Assembly (NCBI GenBank): GCA_963169045.1
Contig: CAUJDF010000055.1
Span: forward strand, 1-39,443
Length of the DNA stretch: 39,443 nucleotides
Direction: 5' to 3'
Source of the DNA: Myxococcota bacterium
Lineage (GTDB): Bacteria > Myxococcota_A > Bradymonadia > UBA7976 > UBA1532
Shown piece by piece: positions 29,069-37,934 of the stretch; the first letter of the stretch is position 1; each line of letters starts with the position of its first letter. The position numbers and the translations under genes are program-made. The notes beneath the pieces were generated by a model. The model worked only from the letters and a program-made list of their open reading frames with translations. It was not told the DNA's origin and did not search any database.

Positions 29069-30387
29069 GGCGTCATCTCCCGGGCGACGGCGAGCGCCTT
29101 GCGGGTCATGCGGGTCTTGTGGGCCACCTCGGCGTGCTCCATCTCGGGCCGCGAGTCGGCGACGATGCCGGCGCCCGCCTGGATGACGGCCTCGCCGTGG
29201 CCGACCTCGATCGAGCGGATGGCGATGCACGAGTCGAGGCCCTCGGGGCCGGCGACGACGACCGCGCCGCCGTAGAAGCCGCGCGGCTCGGGCTCGAGCT
29301 GCGAGACGAGCTGCATCGCGCGGATCTTGGGGGCGCCGGAGAGCGTGCCGGCCGGGAAGCACGCCGCGAGCGCGGCGAAGGGGTCGGCGCCGGGGGCGAG
29401 GCGGCCGTGGACGCGCGAGACGAGGTGCATCACGCCGCCGAACTTGCGGACCTGCGCGAACTCGCCGACCTCGACCGAGCCGGGCTCGGCGACGCGGCCC
29501 ACGTCGTTGCGGGCGAGGTCGACGAGCATGAGGTGCTCGGCGCGCTCCTTGACGCTGCGGACGAGCTGCGCGCGCAGGCGGCGCTCGTCGGCGGGCGTGG
29601 CGCCGCGCGGGCGGGTGCCGGCGATGGGCTGCGTCTCGACGGCGCCGCCCGCGGTGGCGCGCACGAGCATTTCCGGCGAGGCGCCGAGCCGCGTGCGGCC
29701 GCCGGCGCGCAGGCAGAACTGGTACGGCGACGGGCTGAGCCGCGCCAGCACCTCGAAGAGCGTCACCGGGTCGCCGTCGAAGTCCGCGCGGAAGCGCTCG
29801 GAGACCACCGCCTGGAAGATCTCGCCCGCGCGGATGGCCTCCTTGAGCGTGGCGACGGCGCGCAGGAAGCCTTCGCGGCCGAGCATCGGGCGCAGCGCGT
29901 CGAGCGGCAGCTCGGGCACGTCCGGCAGGTCGGGGAGGGGGTCGCGCGACGCGGCGTCGAGGGCGGCCTCGAGCGCGCGCCGGTCGCCGTCCAGGCGGAT
30001 CGCGTCGCCGTCGTAGGTCGCGAAGCTCTCGAAGAGCAGGACCTCGGCGTCGAGCTGCTCGCCGTCGAGGCGCGCGAGGTTGCCGCCGGCGCGGCAGACG
30101 GCGGGCTCGACGTAGCGGACGCAGTCGTAGCCGAACCAGCCGACGGCGCGGGCCCCCGGGGCGCCGGCGAGGCGGCGGGCGACGAGCGCGAACGGGTCGT
30201 CGCAGGGGACGACGGTGGTCTCGCCGCGGCGCTCGATGCGCGCCTGCCCGCCGGCCACGCGGATGCGCTCGCACGGATCGAACGCGACGAGCGTCTCGCC
30301 GCCGCGCACGACGAGCGCCGCGTCGCCGGGCAGCGCGCGCAGGAGCGCGGCCGGGCGGGGAGGTGCGGTGGGGGCGGCGGCGTGCAT
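29065..30387 (-). CDS. trpE: Anthranilate synthase component I
   Basis: A 440-residue chorismate-using enzyme. The catalytic half has the motifs IFQAVVSERF, PSPYQFCLR, PIAGTRPRG, LMLVDLARNDVGRV, FPAGTLSGAPKIRAM and the final Glu/Lys region near GAGIVADS. The PIAGTRPRG form and the trpG neighbour favour TrpE over PabB. The protein is about 80 residues shorter than E. coli TrpE. The N-terminal LLES motif that binds feedback tryptophan is not evident; LFESFATYDGD at about 120 is the nearest match. The ATG at 30385-30387 is used here, with a GTG directly before it as an alternative. It is the first gene of the long aromatic run and is divergent from a LysR gene. Confidence 0.93.
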   Translation of the reverse strand: MHAAAPTAPPRPAALLRALPGDAALVVRGGETLVAFDPCERIRVAGGQARIERRGETTVVPCDDPFALVARRLAGAPGARAVGWFGYDCVRYVEPAVCRAGGNLARLDGEQLDAEVLLFESFATYDGDAIRLDGDRRALEAALDAASRDPLPDLPDVPELPLDALRPMLGREGFLRAVATLKEAIRAGEIFQAVVSERFRADFDGDPVTLFEVLARLSPSPYQFCLRAGGRTRLGASPEMLVRATAGGAVETQPIAGTRPRGATPADERRLRAQLVRSVKERAEHLMLVDLARNDVGRVAEPGSVEVGEFAQVRKFGGVMHLVSRVHGRLAPGADPFAALAACFPAGTLSGAPKIRAMQLVSQLEPEPRGFYGGAVVVAGPEGLDSCIAIRSIEVGHGEAVIQAGAGIVADSRPEMEHAEVAHKTRMTRKALAVAREMTP

Positions 30388-30390
30388 CAC

Positions 30391-30454
30391 GTCCCGAGAC
30401 TAACGGCACGCGGCTGTGGACAATGAGCGAATTGTTCGGCACGACTGGTGACAA
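30391..30454. promoter_or_regulatory. Divergent trpE-lysR control region with ACAA/TTGT dyads
   Basis: Only 64-67 bp separate the two starts, and this stretch has far more A and T than its surroundings. A perfect dyad ACAAT-N6-ATTGT spans 30420-30435. The TTGT at 30432-30435 also pairs with ACAA at 30451-30454, directly before the LysR ATG. These are good candidates for the LysR binding site controlling the aromatic operon and its own gene. There is no room for a trp leader peptide or attenuator. Confidence 0.45.
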
Positions 30455-31324
30455 ATGGAGACCAATCGCCTCGTCCAGTTCCGCACCGTCGTCGAGACCG
30501 GCAACCTGCGCAAGGCCGCGTCGCTGCTCGGCATCTCGCACAGCGGGCTCTCCAAGTCGCTCAAGGTGCTCGAGGACGAGGTGGGCTACGCGCTGTTCGA
30601 GCCGCACGGGCGTGGCGTCGTGGTGTCCGACGCCGGCCGCGCGCTGTACCAGCGCTGCGAGGCCGTGCTGCGCGAGGTGGACCGGATGCTCGGGCGCGGC
30701 GAGGCCGAGGCCGAGCGACCGCTGCGCCTCGGCTCCTTCGAGGTCTTCACCTCGTACTTCATGGGCGAGCTGCTCGAGCGCTACCTGCCCGGCCGCGGCG
30801 TCGAGGTGCACGAGCTGGTGCCCGGCCGGCTCGAGGAGGCGCTCATCCTCGACAAGATCGACGTGGGCATCACCTACGAGCCGATGCCGCGCCCCGGCAT
30901 CGACTACGTCGAGGTGGCGCGCATCGCGATGAACGCCTATGCCCGCCAGGGCGCGTTCCGCGGCGAGGACGTGCTGCGCGTGCCGTTCGTGGCGCCGGTC
31001 AGCCCGCTCGAGGGCGCGCCCTCGGGCGTGAAGGGCCGCGACGGCTGGCCCGACGAGCGCTTCCGCCGCGACGTCCGCTACCGCGTCGACCTGATGACCA
31101 CCGGCCTCGAGCTCGTGGGTCGCGGCCTGTGCGCGATCTTCATCCCCGAGTTCGTCGCGCGCCTGCACAACGAGCGCGCGCCCGAGGGCCTGCGCGTCGC
31201 GCCGCTCCCACTGCCGAAGGGGATGGGCGAGGTGCGGCGCAACGTGTTCCTCGTGCGCCGGCAGTCGACGCCCGAGGGGGCGGCGCTGCGGACGGTGGCG
31301 CGCGCGCTCCGCGAGCTCTGCTGA
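30455..31324 (+). CDS. LysR-family transcriptional regulator, probable controller of the aromatic operon
   Basis: A 289-residue LysR-type regulator. The N-terminal winged helix-turn-helix (5-60) reads RTVVETGNLRKAASLLGIS, then SKSLKVLEDEVGYALFEPHGRG. The periplasmic-binding-protein-like effector domain occupies 90-289. It is divergent from trpE across a short gap, the arrangement of TrpI and the Pseudomonas trpBA genes, where indole-glycerol phosphate is the co-inducer. Whether this protein senses that compound, an aromatic amino acid or an earlier intermediate is not visible. A strong terminator-like hairpin follows at 31353-31374. Confidence 0.9.
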   Translation: METNRLVQFRTVVETGNLRKAASLLGISHSGLSKSLKVLEDEVGYALFEPHGRGVVVSDAGRALYQRCEAVLREVDRMLGRGEAEAERPLRLGSFEVFTSYFMGELLERYLPGRGVEVHELVPGRLEEALILDKIDVGITYEPMPRPGIDYVEVARIAMNAYARQGAFRGEDVLRVPFVAPVSPLEGAPSGVKGRDGWPDERFRRDVRYRVDLMTTGLELVGRGLCAIFIPEFVARLHNERAPEGLRVAPLPLPKGMGEVRRNVFLVRRQSTPEGAALRTVARALRELC

Positions 31325-31352
31325 CGCCGCCAGATGTGGACAAGCGCCCGTC

Positions 31353-31374
31353 CGCCGGCGAACCATCGCCGGCG
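31353..31374 (+). terminator. Rho-independent-type terminator after the LysR gene
   Basis: A perfect 9-bp stem (CGCCGGCGA at 31353-31361, its complement at 31366-31374) with a 4-nt loop is followed by the pyrimidine-rich CTTCTCGTT. It lies 28 nt past the LysR stop and before the next plus-strand gene. Confidence 0.6.
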
Positions 31375-31400
31375 CTTCTCGTTGCGCCCGGAGGACGCAG

Positions 31401-32411
31401 GTGGCCGAGATCGGAAGAGGGCTCGTCGCGGAGCTGGTGCGGCGAGGCGGCGAGAACGCGCTGACCGAGCTGCTCGCCGAGCTGCTCCGCGCGCCGGCCC
31501 TCGCGCGCGCTTTCCTGAGAAGAATCGCCGATCTCGACGTCGATGACGGCGTGCGGATCGCCGTGGAGACGCAGGTCACCGATCGCGAGACGAAGGCGCG
31601 GCCGGACCTGGTGCTGACCGCCGGCGACGCCGCCGTCTGGGTCGAAGCCAAGCTCGACGCCGCGCTCACCCCCAACCAGCCGGCCGGCTACCTCGAGGCG
31701 CTGTCCGGTCGCCCCCGCGGCCGCCTCGTCTTCCTCATCAAGGCCGCGCGGTGGCGGCCGCTCTCGACCGCCATCCGCAGCCGCCTCGGGCAGGGCGTCG
31801 TCGCGGGCCGCACGTTCGTCTCCCGGGGCGTGCCCGTCGTCCTCGCGACGTGGCGCGAGGTGCGCCAGTGCCTCGACGGCGTCGAGCTGTCCGATCCGGT
31901 CGCCAGGTTCCTCCGCGCGGAGCTCGCCGCCCACATCGAGGACCACGTGGAGCGCAGCGTCGTCCCCCTCACGCCGGAGCTGCTGCCGATGCTGACCGAC
32001 ATCCAGGCCCTGACCGCCTTCGCCGCCCTCGAAGACCTGCTCGCCGAGTGTGTCGACGAGCTCGAATCACGGCGCCACGTCGTCCGCCACCAGGAGAAGG
32101 GCGAGCTGCGCCAGCACGGCTTCTATGTGGCGCCGCGGGGCGATGCCGATCGCGAGCTCTACGTCGGCATCGTCGCGCGGGCGGGCGCCGCGTGGCCCGG
32201 CCGCGGGGCGTTGTGGGCCTGGCTCTTCGGCGACGCCTTCGACGACGCCGCGCAGCAACGCATGCGCGAGCGCGGCTTCGAGGTGCTCGACCCCACCGGC
32301 AGGCTGCCGGACTGGGAGGCCTGCCCGCTCGTCCCGCTCCGCATCGAAGGCGCGTCGCCGACGGACCAGGTGCAGCGCCTCGCCGACCGGATCGAAGCGC
32401 TCTGGAGCTGA
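31401..32411 (+). CDS. PD-(D/E)XK nuclease family protein
   Basis: A 336-residue protein with a restriction-endonuclease-like core near its N-terminus. E19 (GGENALTELL), D69 in RPDLVL, E82-A83-K84 in VWVEAKL, and Q93 with Y97 follow the order of the PDDEXK_4-type families. The remaining 200 residues have no motif that I recognise. The GTG at 31401-31403 has a GGAGG 7 nt upstream. It is a single gene on the plus strand, convergent with the metal-efflux operon. No methylase, helicase or toxin partner lies beside it. Such proteins are often linked to phage defence or DNA repair, but nothing here proves that. Confidence 0.72.
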   Translation: MAEIGRGLVAELVRRGGENALTELLAELLRAPALARAFLRRIADLDVDDGVRIAVETQVTDRETKARPDLVLTAGDAAVWVEAKLDAALTPNQPAGYLEALSGRPRGRLVFLIKAARWRPLSTAIRSRLGQGVVAGRTFVSRGVPVVLATWREVRQCLDGVELSDPVARFLRAELAAHIEDHVERSVVPLTPELLPMLTDIQALTAFAALEDLLAECVDELESRRHVVRHQEKGELRQHGFYVAPRGDADRELYVGIVARAGAAWPGRGALWAWLFGDAFDDAAQQRMRERGFEVLDPTGRLPDWEACPLVPLRIEGASPTDQVQRLADRIEALWS

Positions 32412-32426
32412 ACGCCGCACGGACGC

Positions 32427-32981
32427 CTACTCCGCGCGCTCGACCTCGCGCCGGAGCTCGGCCTGCACGCCGCTCGCCGTCCAGTCCCGCGTGCCCGCGT
32501 ACCGGACCAGCACCTCGCCCGACGCGGACACGAGCCACGTCTCCGGCAGCATCGAGACGCCGTGCGCGCGCATCGCGTCGGCCGCGCGCGCCCGCAGCGT
32601 CGCGGAGGGCACGCGCCCGCCGAAGAACGCCACGATCGTCGGCCAGTCGGCGTCGAGGCTCACCGCGGCGAGCTCGACGCCGTCCGCGCGGGCGAGCTGC
32701 TCGCCGAGCGACAGCAGGCCGGGCAGCTCCTGGCGGCAGGGATGGCACCACGTCGCCCAGAAGTGCACGAGGCGCGGCCTGCCGGGCGCGAGCGTCACCG
32801 GCGCCCCCGCGGCGTCCTCGAGGTCGAGCGCGGGCAGGCGCGCCGACGGGGGCCGCTCCCCTTGCAGGACGGACGCCGACGCGCGCTCGTCCGCCGTCGA
32901 CCGGTAGAGCAGGACGGCGCCGGCCTGCAGGAGCCCGATCGCGGCGACCACCCCGGCGGTCCGCCACCTCCGCCGGCTCAT
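32427..32981 (-). CDS. TlpA-like membrane-anchored thioredoxin
   Basis: A 184-residue protein with one N-terminal hydrophobic segment (about 10-26) followed by a periplasmic thioredoxin fold. The redox motif is W78-C79-H80-P81-C82 and the cis-Pro loop is SMLPETWLV. This is the TlpA/ResA/redoxin layout. Its ATG overlaps the stop of the RND pump gene as ATGA, so it is part of the metal-efflux operon. A likely job is to keep the Cys-rich metal-binding proteins of the operon reduced in the periplasm; that is inference from context. Confidence 0.88.
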   Translation of the reverse strand: MSRRRWRTAGVVAAIGLLQAGAVLLYRSTADERASASVLQGERPPSARLPALDLEDAAGAPVTLAPGRPRLVHFWATWCHPCRQELPGLLSLGEQLARADGVELAAVSLDADWPTIVAFFGGRVPSATLRARAADAMRAHGVSMLPETWLVSASGEVLVRYAGTRDWTASGVQAELRREVERAE

Positions 32982-35900
32982 CCGGCGCGCTCCAGGCGAC
33001 CTTCGGCGGCCTCCGGCGCGCGCAGCGCGGTGTAGAGCACGGGGAGCACGACCAGCGTGAGCAGCGTCGAGGAAAGCAGCCCGCCGATGACCACCGTCGC
33101 CAGGGGCCGCTGCACCTCGGCGCCGAGGCCGGTGTTGAGCGCCATCGGCACGAACCCGAGCGCAGCGACGAGCGCCGTCATCAGCACCGGACGCAGTCGG
33201 CGCTCGGCGGCCCGCTCGACGGCCTCGCGCATCGGCAGCCCCTCGTCCAGGTGCTGCCGGATGGTCGAGACCAGCACCATGTCCCCGAGGACGGACACGC
33301 CCGCGAGCGCGACGAAGCCCACGGCGGCGGAGACGCTGAAAGGCAGGTCGCGCGCCCAGAGTGCCACCACGCCGCCGACCGCCGCGAACGGGACGCCGGT
33401 GAACACGCGCGCCGCGTCGAGCACCCGCCCGTAGGTGAAGTACAGCAGCGCGAAGATGAGCAGCAGCGCCGCCGGCACCACGACGAGCAGCCGATTGCGC
33501 GCCTCGACCAGGTGCTCGAACTGCCCGCCGAACCGGAAGTAGACGCCCTCGGGCCGGTCGATCGTCGCGAGCGCCGCTTCGGCCTCGCGCACGTACGAGC
33601 CGACGTCGCGGCCGCGCACGTTCGTCTGCACGACGATGCGGCGCTTGCCCCACTCCCGATGGACCGTCGACGGCCCCTCCTCGGTGCGCAGCGTCGCGAG
33701 CCGGGCCAGCGGGACGCGGTCGCCATTGGCGGCCGTGACGAGGATGCGCCCGACCGCCTCGGCGTCGACGCGGTAGCGGTCGTCGATCCGCACGGTGATG
33801 GGGAAGCGCCGGTCGCCCTCGCGCAGCTCGCCCGCGCGGATGCCGCCGAGCCCCTCGACGACGGCGAGCACGTCCCGCGCGGCGATGCCGTGCCGCGCGA
33901 TGGCGTCCCGGTCGACCTCGATCTGCAGCACCGGCTGGCCGGTGACCTGCTCCGTGTAGACGTCCTCGGCGCCGGGGATCCGCTTCAGCGCGTCCTCGAC
34001 CTCGCGCGCCTTCGCCCGGAGGACCTCGAAGTCGTCGCCGAACACCTTCACGCCGACGTCCGCGCGGATGCCGGCCACCATCTCGTTGACGCGCATCTCG
34101 ATGGGCTGCGTGTAGATCATCTTCATCCCGGGCAGCCCGGAGAGCTCCGCCTGCATGACCGCCACCAGCTCGTCCTGCGTGGTCGCGCGTGTCCACGCCT
34201 CGACCGGCTTCAGCGTGACGAACACGTCGGACAGCTCGAGGCCCATCGGGTCCGTCGCCACCTCGGCCGTCCCGGTGCGCGTCCACACACGCTCGATTTC
34301 ATTGGGGAACTTCTCGAGCAGCGCCTGCTCGAGCCGCGTGCCGTAGCGCACCGACTCGCCGACCGACACGCCGGCGAGGCGGACCGTGTTGATGACGATG
34401 GCGCCCTCGCGCAGGCGCGGCACGAACTCCGAGCCGAGGCGCGTCGCGAGGAAGGCGGCGTTGGCGACGAGCAGGCCGGCGACGGCGAGCACCGCCCACC
34501 GCCACCGCAGCGCCCACCGCAGCGCCGGCCGGTACAGGCGCTTCAGACCGCGGACGAGCAGGCCCTCGCGCGCCCGGACGTGGCGCGGCAGCCCGAGGCT
34601 CGCGAGCACGGGCATGAGCGTCAGCGAGAGGAGCATGGAGCCGAGCAGGGCGAAGATCAGGGTCGCGGCCATCGGCCGGAACATCTTCCCCTCCATGCCT
34701 TCGAGGGCGAGGATCGGCAGGAAGACGATCAGGATGATCAGCTCGCCGAACAGGGTCGGCCGGCGCACTTCGAGCGCCGCGTCGCGCACCACGTCGAGGC
34801 GGCTGCGTCCGCTCCGGTCGTGCGCCAGGCGGCTGACCGAGTTCTCGACCATGATGACCGAGCTGTCGACGAGGAGCCCGAAGTCGATGGCGCCGAGGCT
34901 CATCAGGCTGCCGGCGATGCCGGCGCGGGCCATGAGGTCGAACGCGAACAGCATCGACAGCGGGATGGCCGACGCGACGATGAGGCCCGCGCGCAGGTTG
35001 CCGAGGAACGCGAAGAGCACCGCGACGACGAGGACGGCGCCCTCGACGAGGTTGGTGCGGACGGTCTTCAGGACGCGGTCGACGAGGGTCGTACGCTCGT
35101 AGACCGGCGCCACGTCGACGCCGGCGGGCAGGCTCCGACGGACCTCCTGCAGGCGCGCTTCGAGCCGCCGGGTCACCTCGTGGCTGTTCTCGCCCATCAG
35201 CATGAAGCCGAGGCCGAGCACCACCTCGCCCTTGCCGTCGGCGGTCACCGCGCCGCGCCGGATCTCGCGCCCCTCGACGACGCGCGCCACGTCGCGCACC
35301 CGGATGGGCACGCCCTCGCGCGCCGTGACGACGATGTTCTCCACGTCCGCGGGCCGGGCGACGATGCCGATGCCCTGCACCAGGGTCGATTCGCCGGCCT
35401 GGTCGATCGCCCCGCCGCCCACGTTCGCGTTGTTCTCGGCGAGGGCCGTCAGCAGATCGGCGAGGGTCAGATCGCGCCGCTGGAGCTCGACGGGGTCGAC
35501 GACGACCTGGATCTGTCGCTCGTCGCCCCCCCAGGCGTTCACCTCGGCGACGCCGCGCACCGCGCGCATCTGCGGCTTCACCACCCAGTCGTGGATCGTG
35601 CGCAGCTCGGCGAGCGACCTGCCCGGCCCCGTCACCACGTAGTGGAAGACCTCGCCGAGACCGGTGGCGACGGGCCCGAGCTGCGGCCGCGCCACGTCGT
35701 CCGGAAGCTCCACGGACTGCAGCCGCTCGCTCACGGTCTGGCGGGCGAGGTAGATGTCCGTGCCGTCCTCGAACGTGACGGTCACCTGCGAGAGGCCGAA
35801 GCGCGAGAGCGAGCGCACCTCCTTCAGCCCCGGCAGGCCGGAGATCACCTGCTCGACCGGCGCGGTGATCTGCCGCTCGACCTCGAGCGGCGCGAGCGCC

Positions 35901-36061
35901 GGCGCGGTCGTGTTCACCTGCACCTGCACCGGCGTCGTGTCCGGGAAGGCGTCGACCGGGAGGCGGTGGAAGGCGTAGGCGCCGAGCCCGGCGATGCCCA
36001 GCCAGACGAGCACGACGACGAGGCGGTGGCGCAGCGACCACGAGATGACCGCGTCGAGCAT
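32978..36061 (-). CDS. Heavy-metal efflux RND pump, CzcA/CusA family
   Basis: A 1027-residue inner-membrane RND transporter with the usual 12 transmembrane helices and two large periplasmic domains. TM4 carries DFGLLVDSSVIMVEN, with D393, D399 and E406 matching the proton-relay residues D402, D408 and E415 of CzcA. The DFG form is typical of divalent-cation pumps (Zn, Co, Ni, Cd). Cu/Ag pumps such as CusA have an AIGAMVDAA form there. The metal is therefore more likely a divalent cation, though the Cys-rich partners could suit copper. It starts 5 nt after the adaptor gene stop and overlaps the thioredoxin gene downstream. No outer-membrane channel gene (CusC/CzcC) is in the window. Confidence 0.93.
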   Translation of the reverse strand: MLDAVISWSLRHRLVVVLVWLGIAGLGAYAFHRLPVDAFPDTTPVQVQVNTTAPALAPLEVERQITAPVEQVISGLPGLKEVRSLSRFGLSQVTVTFEDGTDIYLARQTVSERLQSVELPDDVARPQLGPVATGLGEVFHYVVTGPGRSLAELRTIHDWVVKPQMRAVRGVAEVNAWGGDERQIQVVVDPVELQRRDLTLADLLTALAENNANVGGGAIDQAGESTLVQGIGIVARPADVENIVVTAREGVPIRVRDVARVVEGREIRRGAVTADGKGEVVLGLGFMLMGENSHEVTRRLEARLQEVRRSLPAGVDVAPVYERTTLVDRVLKTVRTNLVEGAVLVVAVLFAFLGNLRAGLIVASAIPLSMLFAFDLMARAGIAGSLMSLGAIDFGLLVDSSVIMVENSVSRLAHDRSGRSRLDVVRDAALEVRRPTLFGELIILIVFLPILALEGMEGKMFRPMAATLIFALLGSMLLSLTLMPVLASLGLPRHVRAREGLLVRGLKRLYRPALRWALRWRWAVLAVAGLLVANAAFLATRLGSEFVPRLREGAIVINTVRLAGVSVGESVRYGTRLEQALLEKFPNEIERVWTRTGTAEVATDPMGLELSDVFVTLKPVEAWTRATTQDELVAVMQAELSGLPGMKMIYTQPIEMRVNEMVAGIRADVGVKVFGDDFEVLRAKAREVEDALKRIPGAEDVYTEQVTGQPVLQIEVDRDAIARHGIAARDVLAVVEGLGGIRAGELREGDRRFPITVRIDDRYRVDAEAVGRILVTAANGDRVPLARLATLRTEEGPSTVHREWGKRRIVVQTNVRGRDVGSYVREAEAALATIDRPEGVYFRFGGQFEHLVEARNRLLVVVPAALLLIFALLYFTYGRVLDAARVFTGVPFAAVGGVVALWARDLPFSVSAAVGFVALAGVSVLGDMVLVSTIRQHLDEGLPMREAVERAAERRLRPVLMTALVAALGFVPMALNTGLGAEVQRPLATVVIGGLLSSTLLTLVVLPVLYTALRAPEAAEGRLERAG

Positions 36062-36066
36062 CGGCG

Positions 36067-37407
36067 TCAGTCCTCGCCGCAGCAGCCGGCGCCGATGCTG
36101 CCCTTCAGCGTCTCCGTCTTGAGCAGGAAGCTGCCCTCGGTGACGACCGCCTCGCCGGGCTTCACGCCCTCGACCAACTCGACGGCGTCGGGCTCGGCGA
36201 GCCCGAGCTTCACGCGGCGCGCCTCGAACGCGTCGTCCGCGACGCGCACGAACACGAGCGGCACGCCCTTCGCGCGTTGGACCGCCGCGCGGGGCACCAT
36301 CACCGTCGGGCGGGCCCCGCCGAGCGCGATGCGCGCCCGGGCGAACATGTTGGCCCGCAGCGCGCCGTCCGGGTTGTCGACGGACGCGCGCACGTCGACC
36401 GTGCGCGTGTGCGGATCGACCTCCGTCGCGATGGACTCGACGCGCCCCGCGAACTCGCGGCCCTTCAGCGCGTCGGCGAACAGCGTCACGGACTGACCGA
36501 CCGCGACGAGCCCGATGTCCTGCTCTGGCACTTCGATCTCGGCCCACATCGTCGAGGTGTCGGCGACCTCGAACATCGTGCCGCCCACCTCGACGTGCTG
36601 ACCGATGGACGCCGCGCGGCGCGTCACCGTCCCCGCAATCGGCGAGGTGAGCGCGTAGCCGCCGCCCTTCGTCGAGCCGACCATCCCCAGCGACGCGCGG
36701 AGCGCCGCGAGCTCCGAGCGCGCCGCATCGAGCTCCTGGCGCGCCGCGAGGAGCTCCTTCTTCGAGGAGACGCCGGCTTTCTGCAGGTCCACGGTGCGGT
36801 CGTGCTCGGCCTGCGCGACCCGAACGCGCGTCGAGGCGGCGCCCACGCGCGACTGGTCGGCGCCGACCGACGCGCTCTCGAGCACGGCCAGCGTCGCGCC
36901 GGCCTCCACCTTCGCGCCGGTCTCGACGCGGACCTCGCGGACGACGCCCGTCGCGCGCGCGTTGACCTCGGCGCGCCGGGTGGCGGCGTAGACGATCGTG
37001 GCCATCGCGTCGAGGCGGGCGCCGCCGGGCCGGGACTCGGCCTCGATCGTGCGGAGGCCCGCGAGCCGCGCGATGTCGGCGTGCTTCAGCTTCACCCGGG
37101 TGCCGTCGGGCGGCGCCTCCTCGCCGGCGACGTCGGCGACCGGTCTTCCGCCTCGCTCCGGGCGGCAGACCGGGCAGAACGACGCCGGGAAGCCGTGCTC
37201 GGCGCACCAGTCGCCCTTGGCCTGGAAGACCGGGGCGAGGCTCGGCTTGCACTTCGTGCAGACCGCCTCGAGCACGCCGTGCGCCGCGCACACGGCGCCC
37301 CTGGCCGCTTCTGTTCCCGCCGGCGCGGTCGCCTCGGCCGACTCGGCACAGCCCGCAGCGAGCGCGCCGAGCAGCAGGAACGGCAGGAGGGCGGCGCGGC
37401 GAGGCAT
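36067..37407 (-). CDS. RND efflux periplasmic adaptor (CusB/CzcB type) lipoprotein with two Cys-His modules
   Basis: A 446-residue adaptor. The signal peptide ends in a lipobox LAAGC with C20 as the lipid-modified residue. Two modules of C-x2-H-x6-C-x2-C follow: C40/H43/C50/C53 and C68/H71/C78/C81, exactly 28 residues apart. These replace the usual N-terminal metal-binding region of CusB. The normal adaptor parts come next: a lipoyl-like half (ATGVVREVRVETGAKVEAG), a short coiled-coil hairpin near 190-235, the second lipoyl half (SPIAGTVTRRAASIGQHV) and beta domains. The C-terminus carries Cys-Cys (GAGCCGED). The ATG at 37405-37407 shares one base with the TGA of the small lipoprotein upstream. 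The modules probably bind the metal handed to the pump. Confidence 0.9.
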   Translation of the reverse strand: MPRRAALLPFLLLGALAAGCAESAEATAPAGTEAARGAVCAAHGVLEAVCTKCKPSLAPVFQAKGDWCAEHGFPASFCPVCRPERGGRPVADVAGEEAPPDGTRVKLKHADIARLAGLRTIEAESRPGGARLDAMATIVYAATRRAEVNARATGVVREVRVETGAKVEAGATLAVLESASVGADQSRVGAASTRVRVAQAEHDRTVDLQKAGVSSKKELLAARQELDAARSELAALRASLGMVGSTKGGGYALTSPIAGTVTRRAASIGQHVEVGGTMFEVADTSTMWAEIEVPEQDIGLVAVGQSVTLFADALKGREFAGRVESIATEVDPHTRTVDVRASVDNPDGALRANMFARARIALGGARPTVMVPRAAVQRAKGVPLVFVRVADDAFEARRVKLGLAEPDAVELVEGVKPGEAVVTEGSFLLKTETLKGSIGAGCCGED

Positions 37408-37748
37408 CAGTGGGCTCCGGGCTTGGGCGGGCGGGTGATCTTCAGCTCGGGATTGCACTTCAGGCACTGCGACTCCGGCAGCCCGTGCTCGGCGCACCAG
37501 TCGTTGGTCGCCTTGAAGGCGGCGATCAGGTCGGGGTTGCAGCGCGTGCACTGCGACTCCGGCACCTGGTGCTCGCCGCACCAGTCCTCATAGGAGCCGG
37601 GCTTGAACCCGGCGTTGGCGTGGCTGTCCTCGGCCTTGGCGGGTTCCGCCGGCGCGGCGGCCTTCGAGGCGTCCGTCGAACATGCGGCCAGCGAACATGC
37701 GGCCAGCGCGAACGCGAGAGCGGCGGAGACGAAGATCGAGCGCTTCAT
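37407..37748 (-). CDS. Small lipoprotein with two C-x2-H-x6-C-x2-C modules
   Basis: A 113-residue secreted protein. The signal peptide holds two possible lipobox cysteines, C18 and C23. After a disordered Ala/Pro linker come two modules, C57/H60/C67/C70 and C85/H88/C95/C98, again spaced by 28 residues. They have the pattern W-C-x-E-H-x2-P-E-S-Q-C-x2-C-N-P. The same module pair, with the same spacing, opens the adaptor protein encoded next. Each module has three Cys and one His, well suited to Zn, Cu or a similar ion. The ATG at 37746-37748 has GGGGAGAA upstream. A periplasmic metal chaperone or buffer for the efflux pump is the natural inference. No named family was recognised. Confidence 0.82.
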   Translation of the reverse strand: MKRSIFVSAALAFALAACSLAACSTDASKAAAPAEPAKAEDSHANAGFKPGSYEDWCGEHQVPESQCTRCNPDLIAAFKATNDWCAEHGLPESQCLKCNPELKITRPPKPGAH

Positions 37749-37934
37749 GGTGTTCTCCCCGCGCGGGCGCGCTTCGAGCGCACGTCCGCGCAATGCGGTG
37801 ATCGCCCCCGCGTCGATGGCGGAGGCAGGGCGACGGGTCCGCGACATGCGGGCCCGCCACTCGACGGCTGACGACGAACGCTGGCGCCCGTCGCCACCGG
37901 GGGCGCGGGCGCCGAGGGCGCGTGGACGGGGTCG

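Noticed and set aside
30391-30454. Trp leader peptide or attenuator before trpE
   Set aside because: The gap is too short and holds no Trp-codon run or paired hairpins.
31751-36496. 1581-codon open frame on the plus strand
   Set aside because: It is antisense to the RND pump and adaptor genes, is Arg/His/Asp-rich and has no known motif. Long antisense frames are common at this G+C content.
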